This document shows, one piece after another, positions 8,463-16,395 of a stretch of 64,000 bases of DNA. Position numbers and translations under genes: made by a program. How positions within the stretch are numbered: the stretch's first letter is position 1; every line of letters starts with the position of its first letter. Origin of the DNA: Sulfuricurvum sp. (GTDB taxonomy: Bacteria; Campylobacterota; Campylobacteria; Campylobacterales; Sulfurimonadaceae); NCBI RefSeq assembly GCF_023229695.1, contig NZ_JALNYS010000001.1, positions 186,001 through 250,000 on the forward strand. Reading direction: 5' to 3'. Under the pieces are notes generated by a model, which was not told where the DNA came from, searched no databases, and saw only the letters and a list, made by a program, of their open reading frames with translations.

Positions 8463-8930
8463 ATGAAGTTAATCGAAGGACAACTTCGTGTTCGTACGGA
8501 TAAAAGAGTAGCCATCGTCAGTACGCGTTGGAACCATTTTATCGTTGATCGACTTGTTGAAGGGGCGAAAGATGCGTATGCACGACACGGCGGAAACGCT
8601 GATGAACTGACCCATGTTTTGGCTCCCGGCGCATTCGAGCTTCCGATGGTGATCGAGCAGCTCCTCAGCAGCGGCAAATATGACGCCGTGTGCGCATTGG
8701 GTGCTGTCATTCGCGGTTCGACTCCCCATTTCGATTACGTTTCCGCCGAAGCGACCAAAGGGATCGCAACGGTCAGTTTGAAACACAAAAAACCGGTCTC
8801 TTTCGGACTTTTGACGACTGACACGATCGAGCAGGCGATTGAGCGTGCCGGTACGAAGGCGGGGAATAAAGGGTTCGAAGCGATGACGGTTGTGATCGAG
8901 ATGTTAGATCTTTATGAGGAAATCGGATAA
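8463..8930 (+). CDS. ribH: 6,7-dimethyl-8-ribityllumazine synthase
   Basis: Catalyses the penultimate step of riboflavin synthesis, joining the ribityl pyrimidine with dihydroxybutanone phosphate. Motifs are complete: the substrate-binding RWNHFIVDRLVEGA segment (22-36), APGAFELP near 54-61, and the catalytic His89 in STPHFDYV. The 155-residue length is exactly that of the icosahedral enzymes. AAAAGGA lies just before the ATG at 8463. The stop overlaps the nusB start in a TAATG junction, so translation of the two is likely coupled, a common ribH-nusB pairing. Confidence 0.96.
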   Translation: MKLIEGQLRVRTDKRVAIVSTRWNHFIVDRLVEGAKDAYARHGGNADELTHVLAPGAFELPMVIEQLLSSGKYDAVCALGAVIRGSTPHFDYVSAEATKGIATVSLKHKKPVSFGLLTTDTIEQAIERAGTKAGNKGFEAMTVVIEMLDLYEEIG

Positions 8931-9328
8931 TGGCAACGCGTCATCAAGCCCGTATGGCCGTTGTCAGCCTTTTGTATGCGTACGATTTGGGAAACCAGAG
9001 TATTGCCGATTTCAGTGACGAGATCCTCGAAGAGAAAAAAATCCGTAACAAGCAGCGTGATTTTGCCCTTGATCTGTTTAAAGGGGTGACCGAGCATCTG
9101 AGTAAAGTGGACGAAGCGATCGAAAAACATCTTAAAGACTGGGATTTTGACCGTCTTGGTTCGATTGAGCGGGCGACCCTCCGGTTGGGTGCCTATGAGA
9201 TCATGTTCGGCGAACTCGATTCGGCCGTCATTATCAATGAAGCGATCGAAGTGATGAAAGCATTCGGAAGCGAGCAATCGCCTAAATTCATTAACGGCGT
9301 CCTTGACGCGATCGCCAGAGACAAGTAA
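8930..9328 (+). CDS. nusB: Transcription antitermination factor NusB
   Basis: RNA-binding helical protein that, with NusE (S10), binds boxA in rRNA leaders to prevent premature termination. The N-terminus (ATRHQARMAVVSLLYAYDLGN) has the arginine-rich RNA-binding face of NusB and the C-terminus ends with the family motif SPKFINGVLDAIA. The 132-residue length is standard. The ATG overlaps the ribH stop by one base. The next gene begins 6 bases after the stop, so ribH-nusB-mqnC-M16 form a tight co-directional run. Confidence 0.95.
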   Translation: MATRHQARMAVVSLLYAYDLGNQSIADFSDEILEEKKIRNKQRDFALDLFKGVTEHLSKVDEAIEKHLKDWDFDRLGSIERATLRLGAYEIMFGELDSAVIINEAIEVMKAFGSEQSPKFINGVLDAIARDK

Positions 9329-9334
9329 CCGCTT

Positions 9335-10468
9335 ATGAGACTCTCTAAAGAACAGGCGCTTGAGCTGATCCGCCACACTGATCTCAAAGAACTCGGAAAA
9401 ATGGCAACAGTCCGGAAAAAAGAGCTTCACCCCGATGGGATCACGACGTTCATTGTGGATCGCAATATCAACTACACGAACGTCTGCTGGGTTGATTGCA
9501 AATTCTGCGCCTTCTACCGTCACGGAAAAGACGAAGACGCGTATGTGCTTACGTTTGACGAGATCGATCAAAAGATTGACGAGCTCCTCGAAATCGGCGG
9601 AACCCAGATCTTATTTCAAGGGGGTGTCCATCCGAAGCTGAAAATCGAATGGTATGAAGATCTCGTCGAACATATCCATACCAAATACCCTACGGTGACG
9701 ATTCACGGCTTTTCGGCGATCGAACTCGATTTTATCGCAAAAGTCTCCCATATTACGATTCAAGAGTGTCTCTCACGCCTTCACGCGAAGGGGCTTGCTT
9801 CGATACCCGGTGCGGGGGCTGAGATCCTCAGCGACCGGGTGCGCGATATCATCGCCCCCAAAAAAATAGACAGCGAGGTGTGGATCGACGTCCATCGCCA
9901 AGCACATAAACTGGGGATAAAATCGACCGCGACAATGATGTACGGGACGGTAGAGACCGATGAAGAGATTATCGAACACTGGAATCTGATCCGGGATCTT
10001 CAGGATGAGACGGGCGGTTTTCGTGCCTTTATCATGTGGTCGTTTCAGGGGTTGAATACTCAATTGATGGAAGAACACCCTGAAATCGAGAAGCAATCTT
10101 CCAACCGCTATTTACGTCTTTTAGCCGTTTCGCGCCTCTTTTTGGACAATTTCCCCAATATTCAGAGCTCATGGGTGACACAGGGGCCGTATATCGGTCA
10201 GATGGCACTGCTCTACGGTGCAAACGACCTGGGTTCGACGATGATGGAAGAGAATGTCGTCCGAAGCGCTGGGGCGGGGTTTCGAATGGCAAAAGATGAA
10301 ATGGTTCGTCTTATCCGTGATATCGGTGAGATACCGGCGATCCGTAATACGGCTTACGATCTATTAGAAATTTTTACGCCCGATGAGCAAAGCCCATCGG
10401 ACTATGCTAGTCGCTTTGGCACTGAAGCCAGCCCCGTTCGGGGCAGAAGTTCGGATGCCGTAGTATGA
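9335..10468 (+). CDS. mqnC: Cyclic dehypoxanthine futalosine synthase (MqnC)
   Basis: Radical SAM enzyme of the futalosine menaquinone pathway, cyclising dehypoxanthine futalosine. The cluster motif is Cys51-Cys55-Cys58 in NVCWVDCKFCAFYR, and the mid-protein GGVHPKLKIEWYED and IPGAGAEILSDRVR segments are family hallmarks. Most of the 377 residues match the expected length, but the last roughly 30 residues (from FTPDEQSPSDY) are polar and low in conservation signals. That tail is encoded by DNA resembling the family 3 repeat found before recG, so the repeat probably supplied the C-terminus. The stop overlaps the next start as ATGA. The menaquinone pathway fits an anaerobically respiring or microaerophilic epsilonproteobacterium. 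Confidence 0.93.
   Translation: MRLSKEQALELIRHTDLKELGKMATVRKKELHPDGITTFIVDRNINYTNVCWVDCKFCAFYRHGKDEDAYVLTFDEIDQKIDELLEIGGTQILFQGGVHPKLKIEWYEDLVEHIHTKYPTVTIHGFSAIELDFIAKVSHITIQECLSRLHAKGLASIPGAGAEILSDRVRDIIAPKKIDSEVWIDVHRQAHKLGIKSTATMMYGTVETDEEIIEHWNLIRDLQDETGGFRAFIMWSFQGLNTQLMEEHPEIEKQSSNRYLRLLAVSRLFLDNFPNIQSSWVTQGPYIGQMALLYGANDLGSTMMEENVVRSAGAGFRMAKDEMVRLIRDIGEIPAIRNTAYDLLEIFTPDEQSPSDYASRFGTEASPVRGRSSDAVV
10374..10458 (+). repeat. Family 3 repeat captured in the mqnC 3' coding end
   Basis: TTACGCC, GAGCAAAGCCC, CTA.GCTA, GGCACT and TTCGG..CAG.AAG occur here in the same order as in 11758-11845 before recG. It lies inside the mqnC reading frame and encodes its C-terminal tail. The spacing of blocks differs, so the copies have diverged or suffered internal deletion. 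Confidence 0.55.
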
Positions 10469-11751
10469 ATCGGCTTTTAGTAACCATTTTATTTTTAGGG
10501 CAATTGGCTATGGCAAGTACATTGGATTTTATTGAGGTAAAGGGTGTCAAAATCCCTTTTATTTTTGAAGAGGAGAAACGTCTCCCTATCGTATCGGTAC
10601 AGATCATCTTTACCGGAAGCGGAAGTATTGACGAAGGTAAAATAGGCGGTCTGGCCAAATGTACCGCTAAAATGCTCAATGAAGGATCGTTGAAAAAAGG
10701 GGCCGTAGGCTTTGCCGATGCATTGGATGCACGTGCGATTCAGTTAAGCGCAACCGCCGGAAATGAAACTTTTGTCATTGAACTCGGAACGCTTAAAGAG
10801 GAGTTCGATCAAGGGTTATCCCTTTTGGACGAACAGCTGCGCGAACCCAATTTCACGTCAAAATCACTGGATAAAGTCAAAACCATGACGCTAAGTGAAA
10901 TTTCCCGCAAAGAGGCCGATTTTGACAGTGTCGCTTCCGATGAGCTCAAAGCGGTGGTGTTTGAGGGGACTCCGATAGCGATCCCCAACATAGGGACGAA
11001 AAAAAGTATTCATAAAATTACCCTTGAGGATGTCCGAAAATTTGCCTCAAGCCATCTTGTCCTCTCGAATGCTCTGATTGTTATCGGCGGTGATATCAGT
11101 GTGGATCAGGCAAAACAAAAAGTGAGTACACTTCTGGCCTCTTTGTCGGCAGGCAAGAGAGGTGGTGAACGTCATTACGATCCGCGTACAACACCCAAAG
11201 AGTCGCTGCTTAAACGTCCGAATACGGAACAAGCTTATCTCTATTTCGGTTCACCGTTTGATATGCGCGAAGGGGATCTTGAATATTATAAAGCACGCGT
11301 CGCGATGTTTATTCTGGGAACCAGCGGTTTCGGAAGCCGTTTGATGGAAGAGATCCGGGTCAAACGGGGACTTGCCTATTCGGCTTATTCACGTCTGAGT
11401 GTTGCCAAAACGCACACCTATTTCAGCGGATACCTCCAAACCAAACTGGAATCGCAGGCCGAGGCGAAAAAAACGGTTGTCGAAGTGATCGATACCTTTG
11501 TCCGTGACGGGGTGACGCAAAATGAACTCGATCAGGCCCGAAAATTTTTACTGGGTTCCGAACCGCTCCGTGTCGAGACCCTTTCCCAACGGTTGGGACG
11601 TACTTTCAGTGAATATTATCAGGGTAAACCTTTGGGCTATACGCTTCAGGAACTCGAACTGATTCGCGGACTTACCTTGGATGAGCTGAACGATTTTATT
11701 AAACGCCATGGTGAGATCCGCAATCTCAGTTATGCCATTGTGACGAAATAA
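10465..11751 (+). CDS. M16-family peptidase-like protein, zinc motif absent
   Basis: Exported relative of the M16 (pitrilysin/processing peptidase) family. Residues 1-18 form a signal peptide (MNRLLVTILFLGQLAMAS). The N-terminal M16 domain follows, but where active enzymes have HxxEH this one reads GLAKCTAKMLNEG, so both histidines are missing. The C-terminal domain keeps the substrate-contact arginine and tyrosine motif in RVKRGLAYSAYS (near 305). The family knows such inactive partners that pair with an active M16 subunit; no active partner is in the window. The start overlaps the mqnC stop by 4 bases, implying coupling. The role is probably periplasmic peptide handling or a regulatory subunit, which is inference. 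Confidence 0.83.
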   Translation: MNRLLVTILFLGQLAMASTLDFIEVKGVKIPFIFEEEKRLPIVSVQIIFTGSGSIDEGKIGGLAKCTAKMLNEGSLKKGAVGFADALDARAIQLSATAGNETFVIELGTLKEEFDQGLSLLDEQLREPNFTSKSLDKVKTMTLSEISRKEADFDSVASDELKAVVFEGTPIAIPNIGTKKSIHKITLEDVRKFASSHLVLSNALIVIGGDISVDQAKQKVSTLLASLSAGKRGGERHYDPRTTPKESLLKRPNTEQAYLYFGSPFDMREGDLEYYKARVAMFILGTSGFGSRLMEEIRVKRGLAYSAYSRLSVAKTHTYFSGYLQTKLESQAEAKKTVVEVIDTFVRDGVTQNELDQARKFLLGSEPLRVETLSQRLGRTFSEYYQGKPLGYTLQELELIRGLTLDELNDFIKRHGEIRNLSYAIVTK

Positions 11752-11757
11752 ATTGCA

Positions 11758-11845
11758 TTACGCCACCGGAGCAAAGCCCCGTTGGCTACGCTAACGCTGA
11801 GTTTCACCCGGAGGGCACTTTGCCTTCGGCAGGAAGCCCGCGCGC
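11758..11845 (+). repeat. Family 3 palindromic repeat, recG leader copy
   Basis: This noncoding stretch starts TTACGCCACCGGAGCAAAGC and contains the blocks GGCTACGCTAACGC, GGGCACTTTGCC and TTCGGCAGGAAGCC. The same blocks occur in the tail of mqnC and, inverted, before ribH. It is rich in short inverted repeats (GGGCACTTTGCC, GCCTTCGGCAGG). It separates the M16 gene from recG and is followed by a partial copy of the AATCCCGAGGA leader. Confidence 0.55.
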
Positions 11846-11882
11846 AGTAAACCGCGCTTTGAAGAATCCCGAGGAAAATTGC

Positions 11883-13676
11883 ATGAAACAATCTGTACTC
11901 TCGTCTGAAGAGGCCGATAAATTCCGCCGATTGGGAATCGGCAGCGTCATCGAGCTCTCTCTTATTGCCCCCGCATCATTCGAAGACCGCCGCCTAAGTA
12001 CTCACCTCACCCATAATGCCTCTTGCGTGATCGATGCGACCGTAGAGAAGGTGGTCCGTACCCCCAAAACCCTCAAAATCACATTTTTTGCCCATACGTT
12101 GGAAGAGACGATTGAGGGGATCATTTTTCATCCAAAACCCTATATGATCCATCAGTTTACCCAAGGGGAGAGGGGTTTTTACAGCGCTAAAGCGGTGCTG
12201 GAGCAGGGACGGTGGCAGGTGATCCATCCGCTGAAGATCAGTGCGGTAGGCTCAATCGTCCCCATCTATAAGACACCTTTACGCGCTGATGTGATGCGTA
12301 GAACGGTGGAGAAGTATATGAAACCGGAGATCCTGATGGAAGAGGGGATCCCTGAGCCGTTGGCGCGTGAACTGTGTGCGATCCATTTTCCGACACTTGT
12401 ATCCCCCCTTAATGAACGGCAGCTGCATGCCCTTAAATTTGCCGAGCTTTTTGATTATATGCGCCGTTTAAGTCTCAAACGGAGGTTTCATCCGACCCGT
12501 TACCGTGCGGCGGGGGATGTAAAGCGGTGGATTCAAACCCTTCCGTTTACGTTGACCGAGGATCAGTTGCGTGCGATTGAATCGGTCCAAAAAGATCTGA
12601 ATGGGGGGAGTGCCGCCCGCCGTATGATTATGGGGGACGTCGGTTCGGGAAAAACGATGGTGATACTGGCTTCGGCCGTTATGATGCACCCCTACCGCTC
12701 CATTCTGATGGCACCGACGACGATTTTAGCGGCGCAGCTTTACGAAGAGGCCCAAAAATTCCTCCCCGGTCTGAATATTGCCCTGGTGACCAACGCGACG
12801 AAAAAAGGGTCCCTAGAGGGCTTTGATTTTATCATCGGAACCCATGCCCTTTTGCATCGGGATCTTCCCGAAGCGGGATTGGTCATGGTGGATGAACAGC
12901 ACCGTTTCGGTACCGCGCAGCGCCACGCCCTCTCTAAATTGACCGACAATGACACTCCACCCCATTTTTTACAGTTTTCGGCCACGCCGATCCCCCGCAC
13001 CCAGGCGATGATCGATTCGGCTCACATTGATGTCAGTTTGATCGTTCAAACCCCTTATACGAAAAATATAGCAACGCAGATCATCCGTAAACCGGATTTC
13101 TCTCGCCTTCTGGAACATATCCGTTCCGAGATTGCTCAGGAGCATCAGGTGTTGATCGTCTATCCTCTGGTGGAGCAAAGCGAGAGTATCAATTACCAAA
13201 GCATCGACGAAGCACGGGGATTTTGGGAGAGCAAGTTTGAGAATGTCTACGTAACCCACGGACGGGACAAGGAGAAAGAGTCGGTATTACTCGAATTTCG
13301 CACCCAAGGCTCTATTCTCCTCGCCACGACGGTCGTGGAAGTGGGGATCTCCCTTCCGCGCCTCTCCACCGTTATTATCGTCGGTGCAGAGCGGCTGGGA
13401 CTCTCGACGCTTCATCAATTGCGAGGACGCGTGAGCCGGACGGGATTACAGGGATACTGCTATCTGTATACCAATACGGCGGGAAAAAACGAACGGTTGG
13501 AGTCGTTCAGCCGCTGTATGAGCGGGTTTGAGATCGCCGCACTCGATCTAAAATTTCGGCGAAGCGGTGATCTGTTGGAGGGGAGAGTCCAAAGCGGTCA
13601 AAAATTCCGGTGGGTCGATACGGGAGAAGACGAAGCGGTGGTGAAAGAGGTCAAGGTGTGGTTGAATAAGGTATAA
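11883..13676 (+). CDS. recG: ATP-dependent DNA helicase RecG
   Basis: Branch-migrating helicase that regresses stalled replication forks and processes Holliday junctions. The 597-residue protein has a wedge/OB-like N-terminal part (about 40-130), Walker A GDVGSGKT at 251-258, the RecG DEQH box (VDEQHRFG), SATPIPRT motif III and the C-terminal QLRGRVSRTG motif VI. It is shorter than the roughly 690 residues of E. coli RecG, which is normal for epsilonproteobacteria as I recall. I use the ATG at 11883, preceded by GAGGAAAA; an upstream in-frame ATG at 11820 lies in repeat DNA. The leader AATCCCGAGGA before it partly matches the leader in front of the downstream toxin-antitoxin modules. Confidence 0.93.
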   Translation: MKQSVLSSEEADKFRRLGIGSVIELSLIAPASFEDRRLSTHLTHNASCVIDATVEKVVRTPKTLKITFFAHTLEETIEGIIFHPKPYMIHQFTQGERGFYSAKAVLEQGRWQVIHPLKISAVGSIVPIYKTPLRADVMRRTVEKYMKPEILMEEGIPEPLARELCAIHFPTLVSPLNERQLHALKFAELFDYMRRLSLKRRFHPTRYRAAGDVKRWIQTLPFTLTEDQLRAIESVQKDLNGGSAARRMIMGDVGSGKTMVILASAVMMHPYRSILMAPTTILAAQLYEEAQKFLPGLNIALVTNATKKGSLEGFDFIIGTHALLHRDLPEAGLVMVDEQHRFGTAQRHALSKLTDNDTPPHFLQFSATPIPRTQAMIDSAHIDVSLIVQTPYTKNIATQIIRKPDFSRLLEHIRSEIAQEHQVLIVYPLVEQSESINYQSIDEARGFWESKFENVYVTHGRDKEKESVLLEFRTQGSILLATTVVEVGISLPRLSTVIIVGAERLGLSTLHQLRGRVSRTGLQGYCYLYTNTAGKNERLESFSRCMSGFEIAALDLKFRRSGDLLEGRVQSGQKFRWVDTGEDEAVVKEVKVWLNKV

Positions 13677-13683
13677 TGATGTG

Positions 13684-14118
13684 ATGAAAAATTCACATTT
13701 AATAGAAGCAGTGCAAAGTGTAGCGGGTCAATATGATGAGATTCGGATTCTCCTTTTATTCGGATCACAGGTTAGGGGGAATACGCGTTTTGATAGTGAT
13801 ATCGATCTTGCTATAGGTTTCAAGAATGAACCGGATCTTATGATGATCGGGAAAATTGTGGCTGAATTGGAAAGTGCTACGGATCATCGTATTGATTTGG
13901 TGGTTTTGAATGGGCTTCCCTCTAAAAATCCTTTATTGGCTTACAATATTACGGGTATGCATGAAATCGTTATATGTCATGATACTCAGCTTTATGAGGC
14001 ATTTAAAACCCGCAGTTATTTGGAATATTTTGATTTTGAACCGATACTCAGAACGCAAAATGAAAAATTGATCGAGGAGTTGCAGCATGGAAATTTTGGA
14101 AAAATTAAAACAGCTTAG
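13684..14118 (+). CDS. MntA-type nucleotidyltransferase antitoxin
   Basis: Small nucleotidyltransferase with the minimal MNT signature: FGS, ten residues, then DID (LLFGSQVRG...DSDIDLAI, about residues 27-46 of the protein). In the MntA/HepT family this enzyme adds AMP to a tyrosine of the HEPN toxin and so neutralises it. The partner HepT gene starts 32 bases before this gene's stop, the usual arrangement. I place the start at the ATG at 13684; a GTG at 13681 is equally possible. The gene begins only 7 bases after recG and may be read through from it. Confidence 0.82.
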   Translation: MKNSHLIEAVQSVAGQYDEIRILLLFGSQVRGNTRFDSDIDLAIGFKNEPDLMMIGKIVAELESATDHRIDLVVLNGLPSKNPLLAYNITGMHEIVICHDTQLYEAFKTRSYLEYFDFEPILRTQNEKLIEELQHGNFGKIKTA

Positions 14119-14488
14119 TGATAATTTAATCCTCCTGGAAACGATCAAAGAAGAGTTAAACGGTCATTTACCCACAAAACGGACGGAATGGGAGGTTCGT
14201 TACGGCTTATTCGAATCAATACAAATTATCATCGATGTCGCCTGCAAAGTAACTTCGCACTACAATCTCGCCCATCCAAAAAGCTACGCTGAGTGTATCG
14301 GTGCGTTGGCAAATAAAGAATACATTGACGCAATAATAGCGGATAAAACGATACGGATGATAGGTTTACGCAATTTATTGGTTCATGAATATGCGGTTAT
14401 CGATAATCTCAAATTGATTGATTTTTTAGAGTATTTGGAAGATTTTAGAGAGTTTGCGAGACAGATTCAAAAAAGCGTGATGGAATAA
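14087..14488 (+). CDS. HepT-like HEPN ribonuclease toxin (DUF86)
   Basis: Helical 133-residue HEPN-domain protein of the HepT/DUF86 family. The RNase motif Rx4HxY is present as RNLLVHEY (about residues 95-102); the arginine and histidine form the RNase site and the tyrosine is the residue modified by the MntA partner in studied systems. It overlaps the upstream nucleotidyltransferase gene by 32 bases, so the pair is translated together. Two GC-rich hairpins follow the stop and probably end transcription. This is the first of four toxin-antitoxin pairs in 3.6 kb. Confidence 0.82.
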   Translation: MEILEKLKQLSDNLILLETIKEELNGHLPTKRTEWEVRYGLFESIQIIIDVACKVTSHYNLAHPKSYAECIGALANKEYIDAIIADKTIRMIGLRNLLVHEYAVIDNLKLIDFLEYLEDFREFARQIQKSVME

Positions 14489-14489
14489 C

Positions 14490-14533
14490 TTCCCCGATAG
14501 GGGGAATAAATTTTTCTGCCCCCTTAGGGGCAG
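14490..14533 (+). terminator. Tandem hairpins after hepT
   Basis: TTCCCC/GGGGAA (14490-14506) is followed by TAAATTTTT, and CTGCCCC/GGGGCAG (14516-14533) follows at once. The first has the stem plus U-rich tail of an intrinsic terminator. The region lies between the convergent hepT and hpf genes, so the pair may serve both strands. Confidence 0.6.
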
Positions 14534-14549
14534 GCTTCAGTCTTAGGGA

Positions 14550-14590
14550 GTTAATCTCCCGTATCCGAAAGATGCGTAACAATAGTTAAT
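14550..14590. repeat. Family 1 repeat, truncated copy B
   Basis: TTAATCTCCCGTATCCGAAAG and then ATGCGTAACAATAGTTA match the left stem-loop and the right terminal repeat of family 1. The middle is missing. It abuts the 3' end of hpf. Confidence 0.6.
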
Positions 14591-15131
14591 AAAGCCCGAA
14601 CCGCCCGTCATTACGTTTGAACAAGACGCGCATTTTACCGTCGTTATCGATAAAGACCTCGAAAACCTTGGAACTCTCTTTGAGTTTTTCGAGTACCTCG
14701 GCAACCTCTTGAGGTTTGTAGAGCTCCAGTTCGGTCGGAACGATCTCATCTTCTTGCGCTTCACCGACGGCATGGAGGTCTACCGTGGAAGCGGCAGCGA
14801 TTTTAGCCTCGTTGATTCCGGTATGGTTATGATCGCTTTGGCGGTCATGCAGCCGTCGAAGCGCTTTTTGGGCACGGTCGATCGCAATGTCGATCGCGGC
14901 ATACATATCGTCGTCGCGCTGGGTAATCACAATCGTATTTTTACCGGCGATAGTGATCGTAAACTCGATCAAAACCCCTTTTTTTCGTTCGTTCATCGCA
15001 GCGACGGCATTGACGCTGATAATGTCGAGATTGAATTTGCTGAGAGTATCAATAGAATGCATTAAATGGTCTTTGATTGCGTCACTGAGTTCGATGTGAC
15101 GTCCGACGAGAGAGATATTCATAAGGTCCAC
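14586..15131 (-). CDS. hpf: Ribosome hibernation promoting factor, long form
   Basis: Stationary-phase factor that binds the 30S decoding region and dimerises 70S ribosomes into inactive 100S particles. The N-terminal S30AE domain (about 1-95) begins MNISLVGRHIELSDAIKDH. After a linker comes the C-terminal dimerisation domain (about 125-181, VPTELELYKPQEVAEVLEKL...RVLFKRNDGRFGLY). The 181-residue length identifies the long HPF form, not the short YfiA/HPF of enterics. It stands alone on the minus strand, flanked on both sides by family 1 repeats. Its promoter must lie in 15132-15200. Confidence 0.93.
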   Translation of the reverse strand: MDLMNISLVGRHIELSDAIKDHLMHSIDTLSKFNLDIISVNAVAAMNERKKGVLIEFTITIAGKNTIVITQRDDDMYAAIDIAIDRAQKALRRLHDRQSDHNHTGINEAKIAAASTVDLHAVGEAQEDEIVPTELELYKPQEVAEVLEKLKESSKVFEVFIDNDGKMRVLFKRNDGRFGLY

Positions 15132-15193
15132 CTTGTTTTGGGTTGAAATTTGATTATAGCACAGGATTACGAAACGGTGATATTTTTTTTAAC

Positions 15194-15339
15194 AACTGAT
15201 GTTACGCACTTTTCGCGCATAGCCCGGAAAGTGGCAGGGACTGAAGTCCCTACAACCCCCTAAAGCTTCCCGTATCTTTCGGATACGGGAGATTACTAAC
15301 CTTTTCGCACTTGTTTAGACAAGGTGCGTAAAATCCGTT
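15194..15339. repeat. Family 1 repeat, inverted copy C
   Basis: This copy is in the opposite orientation to copy A. Ends: AACTGATGTTACGCAC at the left, and GTGCGTAAAATCCGTT at the right, whose complement is AACGGATTTTACGCAC. Inside, CCCGTATC/GATACGGG and GGGACTGAAGTCCC stem-loops are kept. It occupies most of the first half of the 410-base gap between hpf and the first cassette. Confidence 0.75.
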
Positions 15340-15452
15340 AGCAAAATAAAAAACAATTATAAATACCGGTTAAACGCATTTTAATGTAGTTGGGATTACA
15401 ATCTTCGCACTGGCGTGCTCCACTAATCGGTTTTAGAAAAGGGGCGTTTTTA

Positions 15453-15465
15453 CCGATAGTATCGG
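15453..15465. promoter_or_regulatory. Palindrome upstream of the toxin-antitoxin array
   Basis: CCGATAGTATCGG is a perfect 13-base palindrome 77 bases before the first antitoxin ATG. A second short inverted repeat, GTGCGTGCAC, lies at 15511-15520. Either could be the operator through which the antitoxin represses its own promoter. Apart from these I see no gene in 15340-15541. Confidence 0.35.
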
Positions 15466-15522
15466 ATAAGTAAAGTTGGGGATACGGACATTTTCTACCG
15501 AGCCCTGATTGTGCGTGCACTA

Positions 15523-15541
15523 AAATCCCGAGGAGGATCAG
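15523..15541 (+). promoter_or_regulatory. Repeated ribosome-site leader, copy 1
   Basis: AAATCCCGAGGAGGATCAG directly before ATGAAAACCGT. The core GAGGAGG is a near-perfect Shine-Dalgarno. The same leader recurs at 16034, 16763 and, with two changes, 17318; a partial match precedes recG. Confidence 0.7.
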
Positions 15542-15778
15542 ATGAAAACCGTTCTGCTAGAGATCGAAGACAGCAAGTTTGAACAAGTGATGACGATTAT
15601 AAATTCATTAAAAAGCGATTTGATCAAAAAGTTTGAAGTTCAACCAAAAGAGGATAACTCGCTAATGGAAAGCGAACTTCTGGAAGACTTAGAACTTTAC
15701 AAAATGGGCAAGCTTGAAACCATCGAAATCGGTGATATCGATGGTTATATTGCGGAATTGAAACGTGAAATTGCGTAA
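15542..15778 (+). CDS. Putative type II antitoxin (partner of RelE/YafQ-like toxin)
   Basis: Small acidic 78-residue protein (MKTVLLEIEDSKFEQVM...). Its N-terminus resembles that of the later antitoxin at 16782 (MKTLTLKIEDSAVEKVM), so the two are paralogues. The C-terminal half is charged and helical, as expected for a toxin-wrapping region. Its role is inferred from position: the toxin gene starts with a GTG that overlaps its last codons by 14 bases. No DNA-binding motif is obvious by eye beyond the N-terminal strand-like segment. The strong leader before it should give high antitoxin synthesis. Confidence 0.7.
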   Translation: MKTVLLEIEDSKFEQVMTIINSLKSDLIKKFEVQPKEDNSLMESELLEDLELYKMGKLETIEIGDIDGYIAELKREIA

Positions 15779-16034
15779 AACCGAGCGGTATGCGTCAAAA
15801 GAGACAAAGTTTTTCAAAAAACATCCTGATTTAGTCGATAAGTATGGGGATGTTTTAGAGAAACTTTCTTTTGATATTTTTGAGCCATCGTTAAAATCGC
15901 ATCAATTGAAAGGTAATTTGTCTGAGTATCATGCGGTCAGTTTGACGTATGAATATCGAATCGTTTTGATTCTGAAAATTGTAGACGATGAAATCGTTTT
16001 ATTCAATATCGGAACACACGACGATGTGTATTGA
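15765..16034 (+). CDS. RelE/YafQ-family mRNA interferase toxin
   Basis: 89-residue toxin of the RelE/YafQ type, which cleaves mRNA on the ribosome. Recognisable features are the basic N-terminus (KLRKTERYASKETKFFKKH), the SHQLKGNLSEYHAVSL segment, the central YEYRIVL strand and the C-terminal FNIGTHDDVY, where the histidine and tyrosine match conserved positions of YafQ-like toxins. The start is a GTG inside the end of the antitoxin gene, which should lower toxin translation relative to antitoxin. The TGA stop is followed immediately by the next copy of the leader. Confidence 0.8.
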   Translation: MKLRKTERYASKETKFFKKHPDLVDKYGDVLEKLSFDIFEPSLKSHQLKGNLSEYHAVSLTYEYRIVLILKIVDDEIVLFNIGTHDDVY

Positions 16035-16053
16035 AAATCCCGAGGAGGATCAG
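16034..16053 (+). promoter_or_regulatory. Repeated ribosome-site leader, copy 2
   Basis: AAAATCCCGAGGAGGATCAG before ATGAAAA, beginning at the last base of the preceding toxin stop codon. Identical to copy 1 through the Shine-Dalgarno. Confidence 0.7.
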
Positions 16054-16395
16054 ATGAAAAATATACCAATGGACGAACAACTCCAAAAAGAGATCGTTGC
16101 CAGATTAATGCCGCTTCGTCCGTATAAACTTATTTTATTTGGATCGTATGCGTACGGTGAGCCGGATGAAGAGAGTGACATTGATCTTTTGTTTATCAAT
16201 AACGAAGAGACCTACAAAAGTTTTTCGGAACGGATCGATATCAAAATGCAGATTGCCAAACGACTGGACGAGATCGGCTTGCCGATCGACGTGTTGGCGT
16301 ATACAAAAAAAGAGTGGGAAGATCTGCAAGAAAGCGGTCATTCATTTGTCCGGGAAATCAATGCAAAGGGGGTTTTGCTTGAAACCGCTGCATAA
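16054..16395 (+). CDS. MNT nucleotidyltransferase, antitoxin-type
   Basis: 113-residue minimal nucleotidyltransferase. The signature LFGSYAYGEPDEESDIDLLF (GS, ten residues, DID) lies near residues 28-47. It is a second, clearly different MNT protein from the one at 13684. I start at the ATG at 16054 after the leader; an upstream in-frame start exists but would lie within the previous gene. The HEPN gene that follows overlaps its 3' end by 17 to 35 bases depending on the start chosen. By analogy with MNT/HEPN pairs it should modify and silence that partner. Confidence 0.8.
   Translation: MKNIPMDEQLQKEIVARLMPLRPYKLILFGSYAYGEPDEESDIDLLFINNEETYKSFSERIDIKMQIAKRLDEIGLPIDVLAYTKKEWEDLQESGHSFVREINAKGVLLETAA

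Noticed and set aside
14709..15065. Plus-strand frame opposite hpf
   Set aside because: Antisense to a well-supported gene; no recognisable domain.
15338..15520. Minus-strand frame of 60 codons before the toxin-antitoxin array
   Set aside because: No ribosome site, no domain and it overlaps the probable control region of the array.
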